Of a stretch of DNA of 59,597 bases, positions 17,709 through 27,210 are shown piece after piece. The notes beneath the pieces were generated by a model. That model did no database searches. It was not told the origin of the DNA and was given only the letters and a program-made list of their open reading frames with translations. This DNA is from Paenibacillus sp. (lineage in GTDB: Bacteria; Bacillota; Bacilli; Paenibacillales; Paenibacillaceae), in the NCBI GenBank assembly GCA_031254035.1, contig JAIRVF010000093.1, positions 1-59,597 of the forward strand, written 5' to 3'. Every line of letters starts with the position of its first letter. Position 1 is the first letter of the stretch. The position numbers and the translations under genes are program-made.

Positions 17709-17760
17709 GCGTAAAATATCTGGTGTAAATAGAAAAAGGAAGGTATTGTCTATTTTACGC
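17709..17760. repeat. perfect 10-bp inverted repeat, possible operator or leader stem
   Basis: GCGTAAAATA (17709-17718) and TATTTTACGC (17751-17760) are exact inverted copies 32 bases apart. They lie between the small membrane protein gene and the MerR/TipA-type gene. No T-run follows, so this is not an obvious terminator. Confidence 0.45.
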
Positions 17761-17878
17761 AACCAACACATGTTGAATGCTATGCGTTGATAGTTAGAAG
17801 TTGTAGCCCAATATGCCGGCATGGGTCGATGAAGGAAACTATGAGGTGTACTTCCGGAATATTGTTGAAAATGCAATG

Positions 17879-17909
17879 TTGACTCTCACGTTACGTTATA
17901 CCCTAAAGT
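17879..17909 (+). promoter_or_regulatory. MerR-type promoter with 19-bp spacer and dyad
   Basis: The -35 TTGACT (17879-17884) and the -10 TAAAGT (17904-17909) are 19 bp apart, the over-long spacing that MerR-family activators correct by twisting DNA. The spacer contains the dyad CTCACGTTACG, like the sites of Mta/TipA/BltR-type regulators. Autoregulation of the gene at 17934 is the natural reading. Confidence 0.75.
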
Positions 17910-17933
17910 TGAAGATGAAAGGAGGAGACATCC

Positions 17934-18674
17934 ATGATGGTTAAGGAAGTCGCGGAGCTGGCTGGGATCAGCGTACGTACGCTTCATCATTATGATGAAA
18001 TCGGTCTGCTGCATCCAAGCCGGACGACGGAAGCCGGTTACCGGGTGTATTCTGACGAGGATCTTGCGCTGCTTCAGCAGATTTTATTTTTTCGGGAACT
18101 GGGATTTCCGCTGAAGCAAATCCGCAAGATCGTCTGCAGCCCGGGTTTTGACCGGCAGGAAGCGATGGAGCTGCACCATAAGTTTCTGCTGGAAAAGCGC
18201 TCCAGACTGGAACGGATGATCGAAACCTTGGAGAAAACAATAAAACATGAAAAAGGAGAAATCAAGATGACAAATCAGGATAAATTCGCAGGATTTGATT
18301 TCAGCAGCAACCCCTATGAGGAAGAAGCCAGGGAACGCTATGGAGACAAGGCGGTAAACGAATCCAACGAAAAATTAAACAAGCTGTCCAAGAAAGAGCA
18401 AGGGGAGCTTGGTGAAGAGATGAACGCCATCTACCGGAAGCTTGCGGAGCTAAGGCATGAATCTCCAGCGTCGGATGAAGCGCAGCAAGCCATCGGGGAG
18501 TGGTATGAATTCCTGACCCGGATGGGAAGCTATTCGCTCGAAGCGTTTAAAGGGCTAGGGCAGATGTATGTTTGTGATGAACGATTTACCCGGAATATCG
18601 ATCAGTTTGGCGAAGGGCTCGCCGTTTTCATGCGTGACGCCATGGCAGAATACGCGGACAGTCGCCAAGCCTGA
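17934..18674 (+). CDS. MerR-family regulator with C-terminal TipAS drug-binding domain
   Basis: The 246-residue protein has an N-terminal MerR winged helix (VKEVAELAGISVRTLHHYDE IGLL), a long coiled-coil linker (about 75-110) and a C-terminal TipAS-type domain (about 115-240: FDFSSNPYEEEARERYGDKA...EWYEFLTRM...MYVCDERFTRNID). In Streptomyces TipAL this domain binds thiopeptide antibiotics, and Bacillus Mta is a related multidrug regulator. GGAGGAG precedes ATG 17934/17937. It is preceded by its own MerR-type promoter and followed by a terminator, with no pump gene beside it. An internal ribosome binding site and ATG lie at the domain border (see 18253-18269). Confidence 0.92.
   Translation: MMVKEVAELAGISVRTLHHYDEIGLLHPSRTTEAGYRVYSDEDLALLQQILFFRELGFPLKQIRKIVCSPGFDRQEAMELHHKFLLEKRSRLERMIETLEKTIKHEKGEIKMTNQDKFAGFDFSSNPYEEEARERYGDKAVNESNEKLNKLSKKEQGELGEEMNAIYRKLAELRHESPASDEAQQAIGEWYEFLTRMGSYSLEAFKGLGQMYVCDERFTRNIDQFGEGLAVFMRDAMAEYADSRQA
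18253..18269 (+). promoter_or_regulatory. internal ribosome binding site and start for a short TipAS-like product
   Basis: AAGGAG (18253-18258) stands 8 bases before an in-frame ATG (18267), exactly between the coiled coil and the TipAS domain. Translation from it gives a 135-residue protein starting MTNQDKFAGFDFSS. Streptomyces tipA makes just such a short TipAS form from an internal start, so the same arrangement is likely here. Confidence 0.6.
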
Positions 18675-18689
18675 TTTCCGGAGGCCATC

Positions 18690-18728
18690 AAACTACCGGG
18701 GCCCACTGTTGGACTCCGGTAGTTTTTA
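18690..18728 (+). terminator. intrinsic terminator of the TipA-like gene
   Basis: AAACTACCGG pairs with CCGGTAGTTT around a 16-nt loop and is followed by TT and A/T-rich sequence. Confidence 0.8.
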
Positions 18729-18991
18729 ATAGATTCGAATTAAAGTATTTTTAAAGGCTCAACATCATGATTAGTGTTAACGAAAAAGCGCAGTATTTTA
18801 AGGTTGGATCGCATCCGAATCATAAAATATCATTCTAAAACAAGAACGTGTGTTCCTGAACGGGGTTCTACTATTTTCCATATTAAAAAGCAACAGTATA
18901 ATTGAATTACAATCTATTTGAGTCACGCCCATATAATTATGATATATTTTCACTTGTCTGCTGTAATTAGGGGCCAGAGGTGGTTTATATC
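18729..18991. other. intergenic AT-rich stretch
   Basis: No gene or clear signal is seen. It presumably contains the promoter of the broken oxidase-family gene that starts at 18992. Confidence 0.3.
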
Positions 18992-19621
18992 ATGGGAATT
19001 TTCAAGGATATTCTGCGAACTGAAGAAGAGTTGGAGCAGCTTGCTGGCAAACCGGGAGATTTGGTGAACAATAAAGTGATCGGCAATCTGGATCATCATT
19101 GCAGACATTTTATTTCGTAGTCCCCGTTGGTCTTTATCGCAACAAGCGGCGCAGACAGTAGCTGCGACTGTTCACCTCGTGGTGATGCTCCGGGTTTTGC
19201 ATACATTTTGGACGATCACCATCTTGTACTCCCGGAACGCCCCGGAAACAGGCGATATGATTCGCTTCGTAATTTGTTGATTAATCCACATATCGGTCTG
19301 ATTTTCGTTATTCCGGGTCTGGAAGAAACGCTGCGCATAAATGGCAAGGGGTATGTCATCCGAGACCCGCAGTTGATGGAACAAATGTCTGCCCACGGTA
19401 AAGTGCCTGTAGCTGGCATTGGAGTTGAAGTTGAGGAATGTTATATGCACTGCGCCAAGGCTTTCAAAAGATCAGGTGCATGGAACCCGGAATCATGGCA
19501 GCCTAAGGAAACGCTCCCCGATCCTGCTGTGATTCTAGCGGAGCACGCGGGTAAGCTGCGTTTATCCTCACGGGAGGTACGGGCGTCGCTTAACGAGAGT
19601 TATGAAAAACGGCTTTATTAA
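18992..19621 (+). pseudogene. pyridoxamine 5'-phosphate oxidase-family flavin protein, nonsense mutation
   Basis: AGAGGTGG precedes ATG 18992 and the frame reads MGIFKDILRTEEELEQLAGK...GNLDHHCRHFIS, then TAG at 19118-19120. It continues in the same frame as SPLVFIATSGADSSCDCSPR GDAPGF...SYEKRLY to 19621. N-termini of this PNPOx-like family have a Lys at the TAG position (ISKSPF/L), so AAG-to-TAG is the likely change. One repaired codon restores a 209-residue protein with the family motifs CDCSPRGDAPGF and PERPGNRRYDSLRN. As it stands only the C-terminal part could be made, from TTG 19127, without a ribosome binding site. Function in the family is generally unknown. Confidence 0.82.
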
Positions 19622-19681
19622 TAACTCAACTTACGAAGATTACATTTCTGTGCTGCGAAAGTTGAGTAAATGAATTGGATA

Positions 19682-19716
19682 AAAAGACGATTATCTGGTG
19701 ATAATCGTCTTTTTCT
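19682..19716 (+). terminator. intrinsic terminator after the oxidase-family pseudogene
   Basis: AAAAGACGATTATC and GATAATCGTCTTTT form a 14-bp perfect stem with a TGGT loop, followed by more T's. Confidence 0.9.
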
Positions 19717-19747
19717 GTTTCGAAATCACAATTAATGCTTGATTAGA

Positions 19748-19832
19748 AGCGAAGGTAGCGGAGGGGACGGAATCGATTCTTACGAAGCTAAAAGCTTTAT
19801 GAAAAAAAGCTGCTTCGGAAGCATATGCAGCG
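19748..19832 (+). repeat. partial copy of a dispersed intergenic repeat
   Basis: This stretch shares three blocks in order with the reverse complement of 39720-39811: a GCGAAGGTAGCGGAGGGGAC block continuing into GGAATCGAT, then AAAGCTTT, then GCTTCGGAAGCAT. The copy is truncated compared with the second one. The remaining bases of 19717-20010 hold no gene. Confidence 0.7.
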
Positions 19833-20010
19833 GTCATCTAGCACAATGTCATGAACTAATTTCAGTATTATATTAACTACATAGGGAATTTTACATAATT
19901 AACTCGATTAACCATCTTTTTTACTTTGGATTAATATCCGGCAAATACAACCTTTATACAATGGGTATGCAGTGATGACCATGTTAAATATAAAGGAGAT
20001 GTAAGCCGCT

Positions 20011-23000
20011 TTGAACAGGAGTAAAGGAATCAAACGGAAGATGTCAATCATTATGCTGAGTGGGATGATACTGATGGCAGGGAGCCCTACTGCGCTCATT
20101 GCTTCAGCTGAGACGGAGTCACCGATATTGGTGAATGTGCCGCTCGAGAACGGAACAGAGCATCAGGATCAGGGCCAGGAGTCAGGTAAGGTTCAGCTGC
20201 AGCATACACCGGCGGCATCGATTCCAGCACAAAAGAATTATACGGTTACCGCAAGCGTTATTGGTGGCAGACAAGCCGTGTCGGGACAAATTCGGTTTTC
20301 AGTGGACGGCAAAGAATATGCCCCGGTCAAGCTTAATCCAGAAGGACAACAACCAGATACATATATCGGGGACATTCCAGGTGAAATGTTAAATGGACAT
20401 GAACTTAACTACACGATCGAAATCATGGATGCTGAAGCCAAAATTGTTCAGTCTGCTTCCTATTCCGTTCTGATCCAAGCGGATGCGCCTGTGCCTCATG
20501 CGGCGGCAGCTCAATCCCCGGCGCAAGCGTTGTTAATTACCGAAATGGTGCCAGATACAGATAATTTGCCGGGAACAAGTACGGACGCTTACGAATTTGT
20601 GGAGGTGTACAATAACACCGATCAGGAAATCAACTTTAAGGACTATACTTTCTTTTACAATAATAAGGATACATGGACTCCTGAAAGGGGGGATATCATC
20701 ATTCCTGCCCGGCAGGCGGTTGTATTCTGGATCATGAACGGAAGCAATAACCAGGAAACAACGGAGCGGTTCAACCAAAATTTTCGGACTAACCTGGTTG
20801 AAGGCGTAAATCTCTTCCGTATCTCAGGCGGTGGCGGAATGGTGAACGGTAGTCCCAGAACGCTTGCGATCAAAACGAAAAACGACGAGACCGTCATATC
20901 GGCTGCTTATGAACCACAGCATGTCCAGCCCAATATGGGCATCTTCTTCAAGCATCCGGCCTTAGGTGGTAATACGATGCTCATCATGGATTCCTCCGGC
21001 CTTTTGGCGGCAACGCCAGGAGTCGTTGATCCCGATCAGATTGTTCCGGCAGTCGTGGAAGGAGGCAAGCAAACCGAAATCAACCACACTCCGGCCGCGA
21101 GCATCGATGTCAAAGATTATGCCGTGAATGCTCATATCGTCAACCCGGGCACGAATCCCGACGGTTCCAAAGCACCTGTAAAGCTGTTTTATAAAACTCC
21201 ATCACAAACCAGATACACGGTCACTATGATGAAGGATTCCGGCAATACGGGAGACTACACGGTGAGCATTCCTGCAACTGCCCTTGTTGAGCAGACGCTG
21301 CAATACCGAATTCAAGCCGGGCAGTTGGACAATTCATACGTAGCGCAGGTTAACATACCGCCTTTTGATCCTGCCAAAGCACCCGTGCTGCTTGTCACTG
21401 AATTGGTTCCCAATACGACGAACGTTCCAGCAACATCGACGGATGCCTATGAATATATCGAGGTATACAACAATTCCGATCAGCCAGTATCATTTAAAAA
21501 TTATAAAATCTACTACCGTTATCCGGACAGCGGCCCCGAAGATGACGTGGAATGGGCTTCCACCAATAAGGATTTTGTCATTCCTTCGCAGCAATCCGTT
21601 GTCTTTTGGATTAAGAATAGCGTTAATACTAAATATACGATGGATGATTTCAATAGCTTTTACAAAACTGCTCTGATTCCGGATCAAACCCTACAGACCA
21701 TCCAAAGCGACGGCATGTCCAATTCTGGCAGGCGGGCTGTAGTCATTAAAACCAATACGGGCAAAGAGGTATCTGCAGCTTATTACAACACGGATCAGAT
21801 GTATGAGGGCGGAACAAATAGCGATGAGACGAAAGAAGACAAGGCCATTGTCTACAGTTATCCGGTAAACGGCAGCACGGTCATGATCAAGGCTGATTCG
21901 GGAAGCGCGAGCCCAACCCCTGGAATCGTTTCATCCACGCAGGTTCCGGCGGTTCCGGTACATATTGCAGCCGATTCCGTACCGCCGACCGTTAAGGATG
22001 TAACAGGCGTTACGGAGATAGATCAGTCCAAAGGGCTGGAGATCAAAGCGGATGCGAAAGATGACCACGAGGTTACTTCCGTTGAGGTGTATGTCCGCTC
22101 GGACAAACAGCCTGATTTTACCGGTCACCGTCTGACAGAAAACTATAATGATATGATGTATCACTACAAGCTTACCTCAGCCGATTTGATCGGAAGGAAA
22201 TACATCGAATATTATTTCGTGGTTTCCGACGGAATCAACGAGACGAAATCCGATATCGTAAAAGTGGCTATCACCGGAGGAATGAGCGATGCTCCACTTC
22301 GCCTCAATGTGAAGGATCAGGAGATTCTAAAAGGGACTCATACCATTAAAGGGGCTACTGAAACAGCAGGTACAGGTGTGAATTTGAGTATTGACGGAAA
22401 ACCGCTACCTGATACCGGCACGGTTGCTGGTCTTGAACATGATGCTTATTTTGTTTTTGATGCGGTTAACGTTGACTATTATTTTAAAAATGCAGTGACG
22501 ATGGGGCCTCCGGAGCAGGAGGAAAAGACGATTTTGTATACCTTTATGGACCCGATTACAACGTATACGACGTTATCTTTCCCGATCAGCGCGGAGCGGC
22601 TTGCTGCTGGCGATAATACCATCTATATCCGTGCCGGATCCAAATCATCGCCCTTTGACAAACGCCCGGAAGAAAACAAAGATGATTTTGAAGTTAAAAA
22701 TGTAAGATTGCTGCTTGCCGACGGCACCGAAATTTGGGACCCGGCTTTTGCGGTCAAAGAACAGCAAATCAAGATTGGTGATTCTCCAGGCAAAAGGGAA
22801 TGGATTGATTTTCATTTCAATTTGGGGCCAGGACATTTAAAGGCCAAAACCTATTCCTGGGATACGACAAAAGTAAACGATGGTCCGCATGAGATAACCG
22901 TTACCGCAGGGGTGCAAAAACTCACTTCCAGTGTGATCGTTGACAACACGGCGCCTGTGATTAAGCCATCCGTTGAGGAAGGAAAAGAATACCGCGGAGA

Positions 23001-26000
23001 ATTTGTCATTGATGCAGATATTAAGGATGCATATGCAGGCGTCAATAAAGTTACGGTGAAGCTGGATGACAAGCCGATCGAGCTTCCTTACAAGACCTCT
23101 TCAGGCCAATTGAAAGGCAGAACTCATAAGCTGTACATTCAGGCATCGGATAAGGTTGAAAACATTTCCGAAGCGACGGTCAATTTCAAAGTTCCGGATG
23201 AGAACCCGCTTCCGCCGCAGCTGATCGGGCCAAAGCAAGGGCAAACCAATGTCGGTACAAACGCGAACTTGACAGTTAAGGCTCAAGACCCGAATGGGGA
23301 TCCGATGAAAGTTACCTTCTACAAAGGTTATAAGTATGATGGCAATCATGCGGAAGGATTTAAGGGATACACCAATACGTCCGTGACCGAACCTCCGAAA
23401 GAACGTGTACCTGCGGGAGAGAAGGCTTTGGGTCCGGAGGATTACAAAAAAATTGGTGCAGTAGACGGAAACTATCTGGTCAACGATTCTGTCGATCAAT
23501 TTCCATACCAGCGTTTTGAAGTGAAACTCGATCCTTCCGTAAAAAGCACGGACCATGTTGAAATCAACTGGAAGGGCAAATCACTTGAGGGACGAAAAGT
23601 CAGTTTGTATGCATGGAACGGGGCGAAGCAGCAGTGGGTACAGCTGGATCATGCCATTGCGGGTACGGGAGATTTTGAACTGAATGCCGTCGTCCAAGCC
23701 GGGGAGTATGCGAACGGCCAGGCCATCGAGGTGATGGTTCAAGACGAAATCGCGCAACAGTTGACTAACAACGGCAGCAAGCCGACGCCAGAAACGCAGG
23801 ACCCATATGATTTTTCATTTGTTTGGATTTCAGATACCCAGTATTATGCTCAGAGTTATCCTTACATCTTCCAAAAAATCGTGAATTGGGTTGCGGATCA
23901 AAAAGAGAAGATGAACATCAAATATGTCATTCACACGGGAGACATCGTCGACAAGTCCTACCAGGAATACGAATGGGCTGAAGCCAACAAGGATATGAAG
24001 GTTTTGGAGGACGCTAACGTCCCGTATGGCGTGCTGGCGGGTAACCACGACGTCGATCATCAAAACGGCGATTACACGAAATATTATAAGTATTTTGGCG
24101 AAGACCGATTTAAAAATAGCCCGGTGTACGGTGGATCATACGATAATAACCGCGGGCATTATGATTTGATTTCATCAAACGGAAATGATTTTATTATTGT
24201 CTACATGGGCTGGGGAATCGGCGAAAAAGAAATCGACTGGATGAACGAGGTAGTATCCAAATACCCTGAACGGAAAGCCATTCTCTGTTTCCATGAATAC
24301 CTGCTTGTATCGAACAACCGGGCACCGATCGCCGATCAGATTTTTGAGAAGGTTGTAAAGCCAAACAAAAACGTCATTGCGGCATTGTCAGGGCATTACC
24401 ATGATGCACAGATGAAGGTGGACCAGCTGGACGATAATGGCGACGGCATTCCAGACCGCAACGTGTATCAAATTTTGGCTGATTACCAAGATGCGCCTGA
24501 AGGTGGGCTTGGATATATCCGTCTTCTGCAGTTCGACTTGAAAAACAATAAACTTCATGTCAAAACGTATTCGCCTTATTTGGATGATTACAACTATTAC
24601 GATCCGGAAACCTACAAAGACAAAGACGAATTCAGCGTGGATATTGATCTCGCGGCGGCAACCAAGCAGGTGGCCACAGATTATATCGGAGTCAAAGTAT
24701 ATACGGATCAAATCATTGGTACCCAGTCCAATGTGAAGAGCGGTACAGAAGCTTCTGTCAACTGGAAAGGGCTCTCTCCTGACAGTTACAATCAATGGTA
24801 CGTCAAAGCTGAAGATGGAAATAGCGGCAGTACGTTATCCGATGTGTGGGGATTTTATACAGGTCGTGAAACAGGTGGCAATAACGGTAACAACGGAAAC
24901 AACGGAAACAACGGAAACAACGGTAACAACGGTAACAATGGAAATACCGGAAATAATGGAAATACCGGAAATAACGGAAATACCGGAAATAACGGTAATA
25001 ACGGTGGAAATCCGGCAACGAAACCGGGAACAAATCCAGGAACGAGTGAAACCGGGAATGGCCAATTGGTTCTAAAACCGGGAACGGACGGTGCTTTCCA
25101 TGCGGATGCTGACGCACTCGGCAAGGCGATTACAAGTACCAGCAATGGCAAAGTAGAGGTGGTACTAAACGGGAAAGAGGATTCATCCGGCGGTTTCGCT
25201 TTATATCTCCCTGCAGCATCAGTGAAAAAGGCGAAAGACAGCAAACTCTCGATGAACATTTCCGCACCTGGCATATCACTTACGCTGCCTGCGAAGTCCC
25301 TGCCGGAGTTTTCGAGCGATTGGGATATGCTGCTGCTGCGTATCGATACAACGATGAATGAAGGCATTAAGCAGCTGCTTGCCGGCAACATCGGAAACTC
25401 CAAAGAGTATTCGTATGCCGGTCTTGTATATACGCTGCGCATGGCCAAGGTCAAAGGCAAAACCGAAACCGAAGTTACGTCCTTTGGCACACCGATTACG
25501 CTAGAAAGAGTACTGAATGCAGAACAGCAAAAGCAGCTTCAAAAAGAGTATACAGATGTGTATTTACTGGGCCGGCAGCTGGTATATACTGGAGGAAGCT
25601 TCAATGGAAATACGGTAACATTTGCGGCAGGACAGCCAGGCTCGTACGCCGTGCTTGAATACCATAAACAATTTAAGGATGTGCAAGGAACATGGGCTGA
25701 GGAATATATTGGGAGGCTCGCGGCGAAACATTTGATTCAGGGTGTGGATGAAGAACATTACTATCCTGATCAGAAAGTGACTCGGGCGGATTTCATCACT
25801 CTTGTGATGCGCGCGGCTCGCGTTGATATGTCCGAATCCGCTCAGGCATTTGAGGATGTGCCTGCGGAAGCCTATTATTCCGCTGCAGTTGCGCAAGCGG
25901 CGAAGCTTGGCATCATTCAAGGCAGCGACGGGAAATTCCGTCCTCAGGACGCGATCAGCCGCGAGGAAGCGGCCGTCATCCTCATGAAGGTTAGCGACTA

Positions 26001-26202
26001 CCTGTACGGGAAAGAACGAGTCGGTGAGGTGAAAACAAGCTTCGCGGATATGAATCAAGTGTCTTCCTGGGCCAAAGAATCCGTAAATCGTGTAAATGCG
26101 CTGGGGATGATGACCGGGAAAGACAATCTTCGTTTCGACCCGAGGGGGAAAGTAACTCGTGCGGAAATCGCCAAGATGGTTTATGTTTTAATAAATGACT
26201 AA
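20011..26202 (+). CDS. very large cell-surface protein: lamin-tail domains, metallophosphoesterase, SLH anchor
   Basis: The 2063-residue exported protein has a signal peptide (about 1-34), two lamin-tail-like domains (starting at about 174 and 460: LLITEMVPDT...YEFVEVYNN and LLVTELVPNT...YEYIEVYNN), beta-sandwich regions (about 650-1090) and a calcineurin-like phosphoesterase from about 1267. Metal-binding motifs are SDTQ, HTGDIVD (about 1307), GNHD (1344-1347) and GHYHDA (1461-1466). An Asn/Gly linker (about 1622-1667), one more beta domain and three SLH domains (from 1888; FKDVQGTWAEEYIGRL onward) follow. SLH domains bind pyruvylated wall polymer. The start is TTG 20011, 12 bases after AAGGAG. 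The phosphoesterase substrate (nucleotide, nucleic acid or phosphodiester) is unknown. Confidence 0.9.
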   Translation: MNRSKGIKRKMSIIMLSGMILMAGSPTALIASAETESPILVNVPLENGTEHQDQGQESGKVQLQHTPAASIPAQKNYTVTASVIGGRQAVSGQIRFSVDGKEYAPVKLNPEGQQPDTYIGDIPGEMLNGHELNYTIEIMDAEAKIVQSASYSVLIQADAPVPHAAAAQSPAQALLITEMVPDTDNLPGTSTDAYEFVEVYNNTDQEINFKDYTFFYNNKDTWTPERGDIIIPARQAVVFWIMNGSNNQETTERFNQNFRTNLVEGVNLFRISGGGGMVNGSPRTLAIKTKNDETVISAAYEPQHVQPNMGIFFKHPALGGNTMLIMDSSGLLAATPGVVDPDQIVPAVVEGGKQTEINHTPAASIDVKDYAVNAHIVNPGTNPDGSKAPVKLFYKTPSQTRYTVTMMKDSGNTGDYTVSIPATALVEQTLQYRIQAGQLDNSYVAQVNIPPFDPAKAPVLLVTELVPNTTNVPATSTDAYEYIEVYNNSDQPVSFKNYKIYYRYPDSGPEDDVEWASTNKDFVIPSQQSVVFWIKNSVNTKYTMDDFNSFYKTALIPDQTLQTIQSDGMSNSGRRAVVIKTNTGKEVSAAYYNTDQMYEGGTNSDETKEDKAIVYSYPVNGSTVMIKADSGSASPTPGIVSSTQVPAVPVHIAADSVPPTVKDVTGVTEIDQSKGLEIKADAKDDHEVTSVEVYVRSDKQPDFTGHRLTENYNDMMYHYKLTSADLIGRKYIEYYFVVSDGINETKSDIVKVAITGGMSDAPLRLNVKDQEILKGTHTIKGATETAGTGVNLSIDGKPLPDTGTVAGLEHDAYFVFDAVNVDYYFKNAVTMGPPEQEEKTILYTFMDPITTYTTLSFPISAERLAAGDNTIYIRAGSKSSPFDKRPEENKDDFEVKNVRLLLADGTEIWDPAFAVKEQQIKIGDSPGKREWIDFHFNLGPGHLKAKTYSWDTTKVNDGPHEITVTAGVQKLTSSVIVDNTAPVIKPSVEEGKEYRGEFVIDADIKDAYAGVNKVTVKLDDKPIELPYKTSSGQLKGRTHKLYIQASDKVENISEATVNFKVPDENPLPPQLIGPKQGQTNVGTNANLTVKAQDPNGDPMKVTFYKGYKYDGNHAEGFKGYTNTSVTEPPKERVPAGEKALGPEDYKKIGAVDGNYLVNDSVDQFPYQRFEVKLDPSVKSTDHVEINWKGKSLEGRKVSLYAWNGAKQQWVQLDHAIAGTGDFELNAVVQAGEYANGQAIEVMVQDEIAQQLTNNGSKPTPETQDPYDFSFVWISDTQYYAQSYPYIFQKIVNWVADQKEKMNIKYVIHTGDIVDKSYQEYEWAEANKDMKVLEDANVPYGVLAGNHDVDHQNGDYTKYYKYFGEDRFKNSPVYGGSYDNNRGHYDLISSNGNDFIIVYMGWGIGEKEIDWMNEVVSKYPERKAILCFHEYLLVSNNRAPIADQIFEKVVKPNKNVIAALSGHYHDAQMKVDQLDDNGDGIPDRNVYQILADYQDAPEGGLGYIRLLQFDLKNNKLHVKTYSPYLDDYNYYDPETYKDKDEFSVDIDLAAATKQVATDYIGVKVYTDQIIGTQSNVKSGTEASVNWKGLSPDSYNQWYVKAEDGNSGSTLSDVWGFYTGRETGGNNGNNGNNGNNGNNGNNGNNGNTGNNGNTGNNGNTGNNGNNGGNPATKPGTNPGTSETGNGQLVLKPGTDGAFHADADALGKAITSTSNGKVEVVLNGKEDSSGGFALYLPAASVKKAKDSKLSMNISAPGISLTLPAKSLPEFSSDWDMLLLRIDTTMNEGIKQLLAGNIGNSKEYSYAGLVYTLRMAKVKGKTETEVTSFGTPITLERVLNAEQQKQLQKEYTDVYLLGRQLVYTGGSFNGNTVTFAAGQPGSYAVLEYHKQFKDVQGTWAEEYIGRLAAKHLIQGVDEEHYYPDQKVTRADFITLVMRAARVDMSESAQAFEDVPAEAYYSAAVAQAAKLGIIQGSDGKFRPQDAISREEAAVILMKVSDYLYGKERVGEVKTSFADMNQVSSWAKESVNRVNALGMMTGKDNLRFDPRGKVTRAEIAKMVYVLIND
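24874..25012 (+). repeat. 9-bp tandem repeat encoding an Asn/Gly linker
   Basis: About fifteen copies of GGAAACAAC, GGTAACAAC or GGAAATACC encode GNN/GNT units between the phosphoesterase part and the C-terminal anchor part of the large surface protein. Units differ by single bases, so the number of copies may vary between strains or be mis-assembled. Confidence 0.88.
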
Positions 26203-26231
26203 GGATTTGTATACATTCTAAAGGTCGCTTG

Positions 26232-26262
26232 AAAAGCCGGGTGAAATCACCCGGCTTTTTAC
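26232..26262 (+). terminator. intrinsic terminator of the large surface-protein gene
   Basis: AAAAGCCGGGTGA and TCACCCGGCTTTTT form a long GC-rich stem with an AA loop and a T-run. The following 26263-26540 contains no supported gene. Confidence 0.9.
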
Positions 26263-26552
26263 GTATCGCGATGATCATATTTCGGGCTCTTCCTAAGCGC
26301 CGAACAAGCAGCGATACCAAACCAGATATGTGGGGTAACTCAGAGCATTTCTCGTATCTGAATCCGTGTTATACTATCTTTGGGAGAATCTTCCTTGGCC
26401 TGCCCGTACGATAAGGGTTCATTATCTTGTAAACCGGAAAATCAGAAAGGTATATAGTCTGGACCTTACGGCTTTTTTATTATCAGGGACCAGGGCAAAT
26501 GCTACTTTAGAAACAAGCAATTGATATTGTATTATAATTAGGAGGAAGTTGA

Positions 26553-27047
26553 GTGGAAGCAATGAAGAGATTGAATCGAATGAATCGAGAAGATGCTGCC
26601 ATTATCGCGGAATGGCAATACTCCGAACCGTATGACTTATACAGCATGGACGGAAGCGAAGAGAATATCGCCGATCTGATAAATGGCGACTATGTATCCG
26701 CTAGGGACGAGGAAGGAAATTTGATTGGGTTTTATTGTACGGGCATTTCGGCGCGCGTTCCGGGCGGATACGAAGCAGGGATTTATGAGGATGACTCTTT
26801 AATCGATTTTGGACTTGGGATGAAACCCGAGCTAACCGGACAGGGTCGGGGAACCCATTTTGTAGAGGAGGGCATGGCGTATGCGAGAACCGCTTTTCCT
26901 GATAGAGGGACACGGCTTGTCGTAGCTGCTTTTAATCTGCGGGCTATCCGTACCTATGAAAAGGTGGGCTTCCGGCAAACCTTCATATTTACTTCGCCCA
27001 TAAATGGACATGAAACCGATTTTGTTTGCATGATCAAGGAAGCATAG
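26553..27047 (+). CDS. GNAT family N-acetyltransferase
   Basis: The 164-residue acetyltransferase has the RimI/RimL-like pattern: MNREDAAIIAEWQYSEPYDL (substrate-side helices), LIDFGLGMKPELTGQGRG (beta4 and acetyl-CoA loop, about residues 90-107) and FNLRAIRTYEKVGF (motif B). AGGAGG at 26540-26545 with 7-base spacing points to GTG 26553 rather than ATG 26562. It stands alone between the surface-protein terminator and the racemase gene. The acceptor is unknown. Confidence 0.88.
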   Translation: MEAMKRLNRMNREDAAIIAEWQYSEPYDLYSMDGSEENIADLINGDYVSARDEEGNLIGFYCTGISARVPGGYEAGIYEDDSLIDFGLGMKPELTGQGRGTHFVEEGMAYARTAFPDRGTRLVVAAFNLRAIRTYEKVGFRQTFIFTSPINGHETDFVCMIKEA

Positions 27048-27210
27048 CTAGATTCAGAGTGGGAGGTGGAGGGGCGTTTTAGGGGATTTGAACGGGGTGT
27101 ATTATTTTACCATGTCCCTTGCCCTTGACATTTGGCAAAAATTTGGTTTTTATCATATATGGGAACTAAGAACGACAGAAATGAATCTATGAAAAAATCA
27201 GGTGAACAAC

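Noticed and set aside
24874..25012. Short direct repeats that might suggest a CRISPR-like array
   Set aside because: The unit is 9 bp, continuous, in frame and without spacers; it codes for a linker.
24855..25490. Minus-strand Pro/Leu/Phe repeat protein opposite the Asn/Gly linker
   Set aside because: Its repeats are only the reverse reading of the GNN-coding 9-bp repeats.
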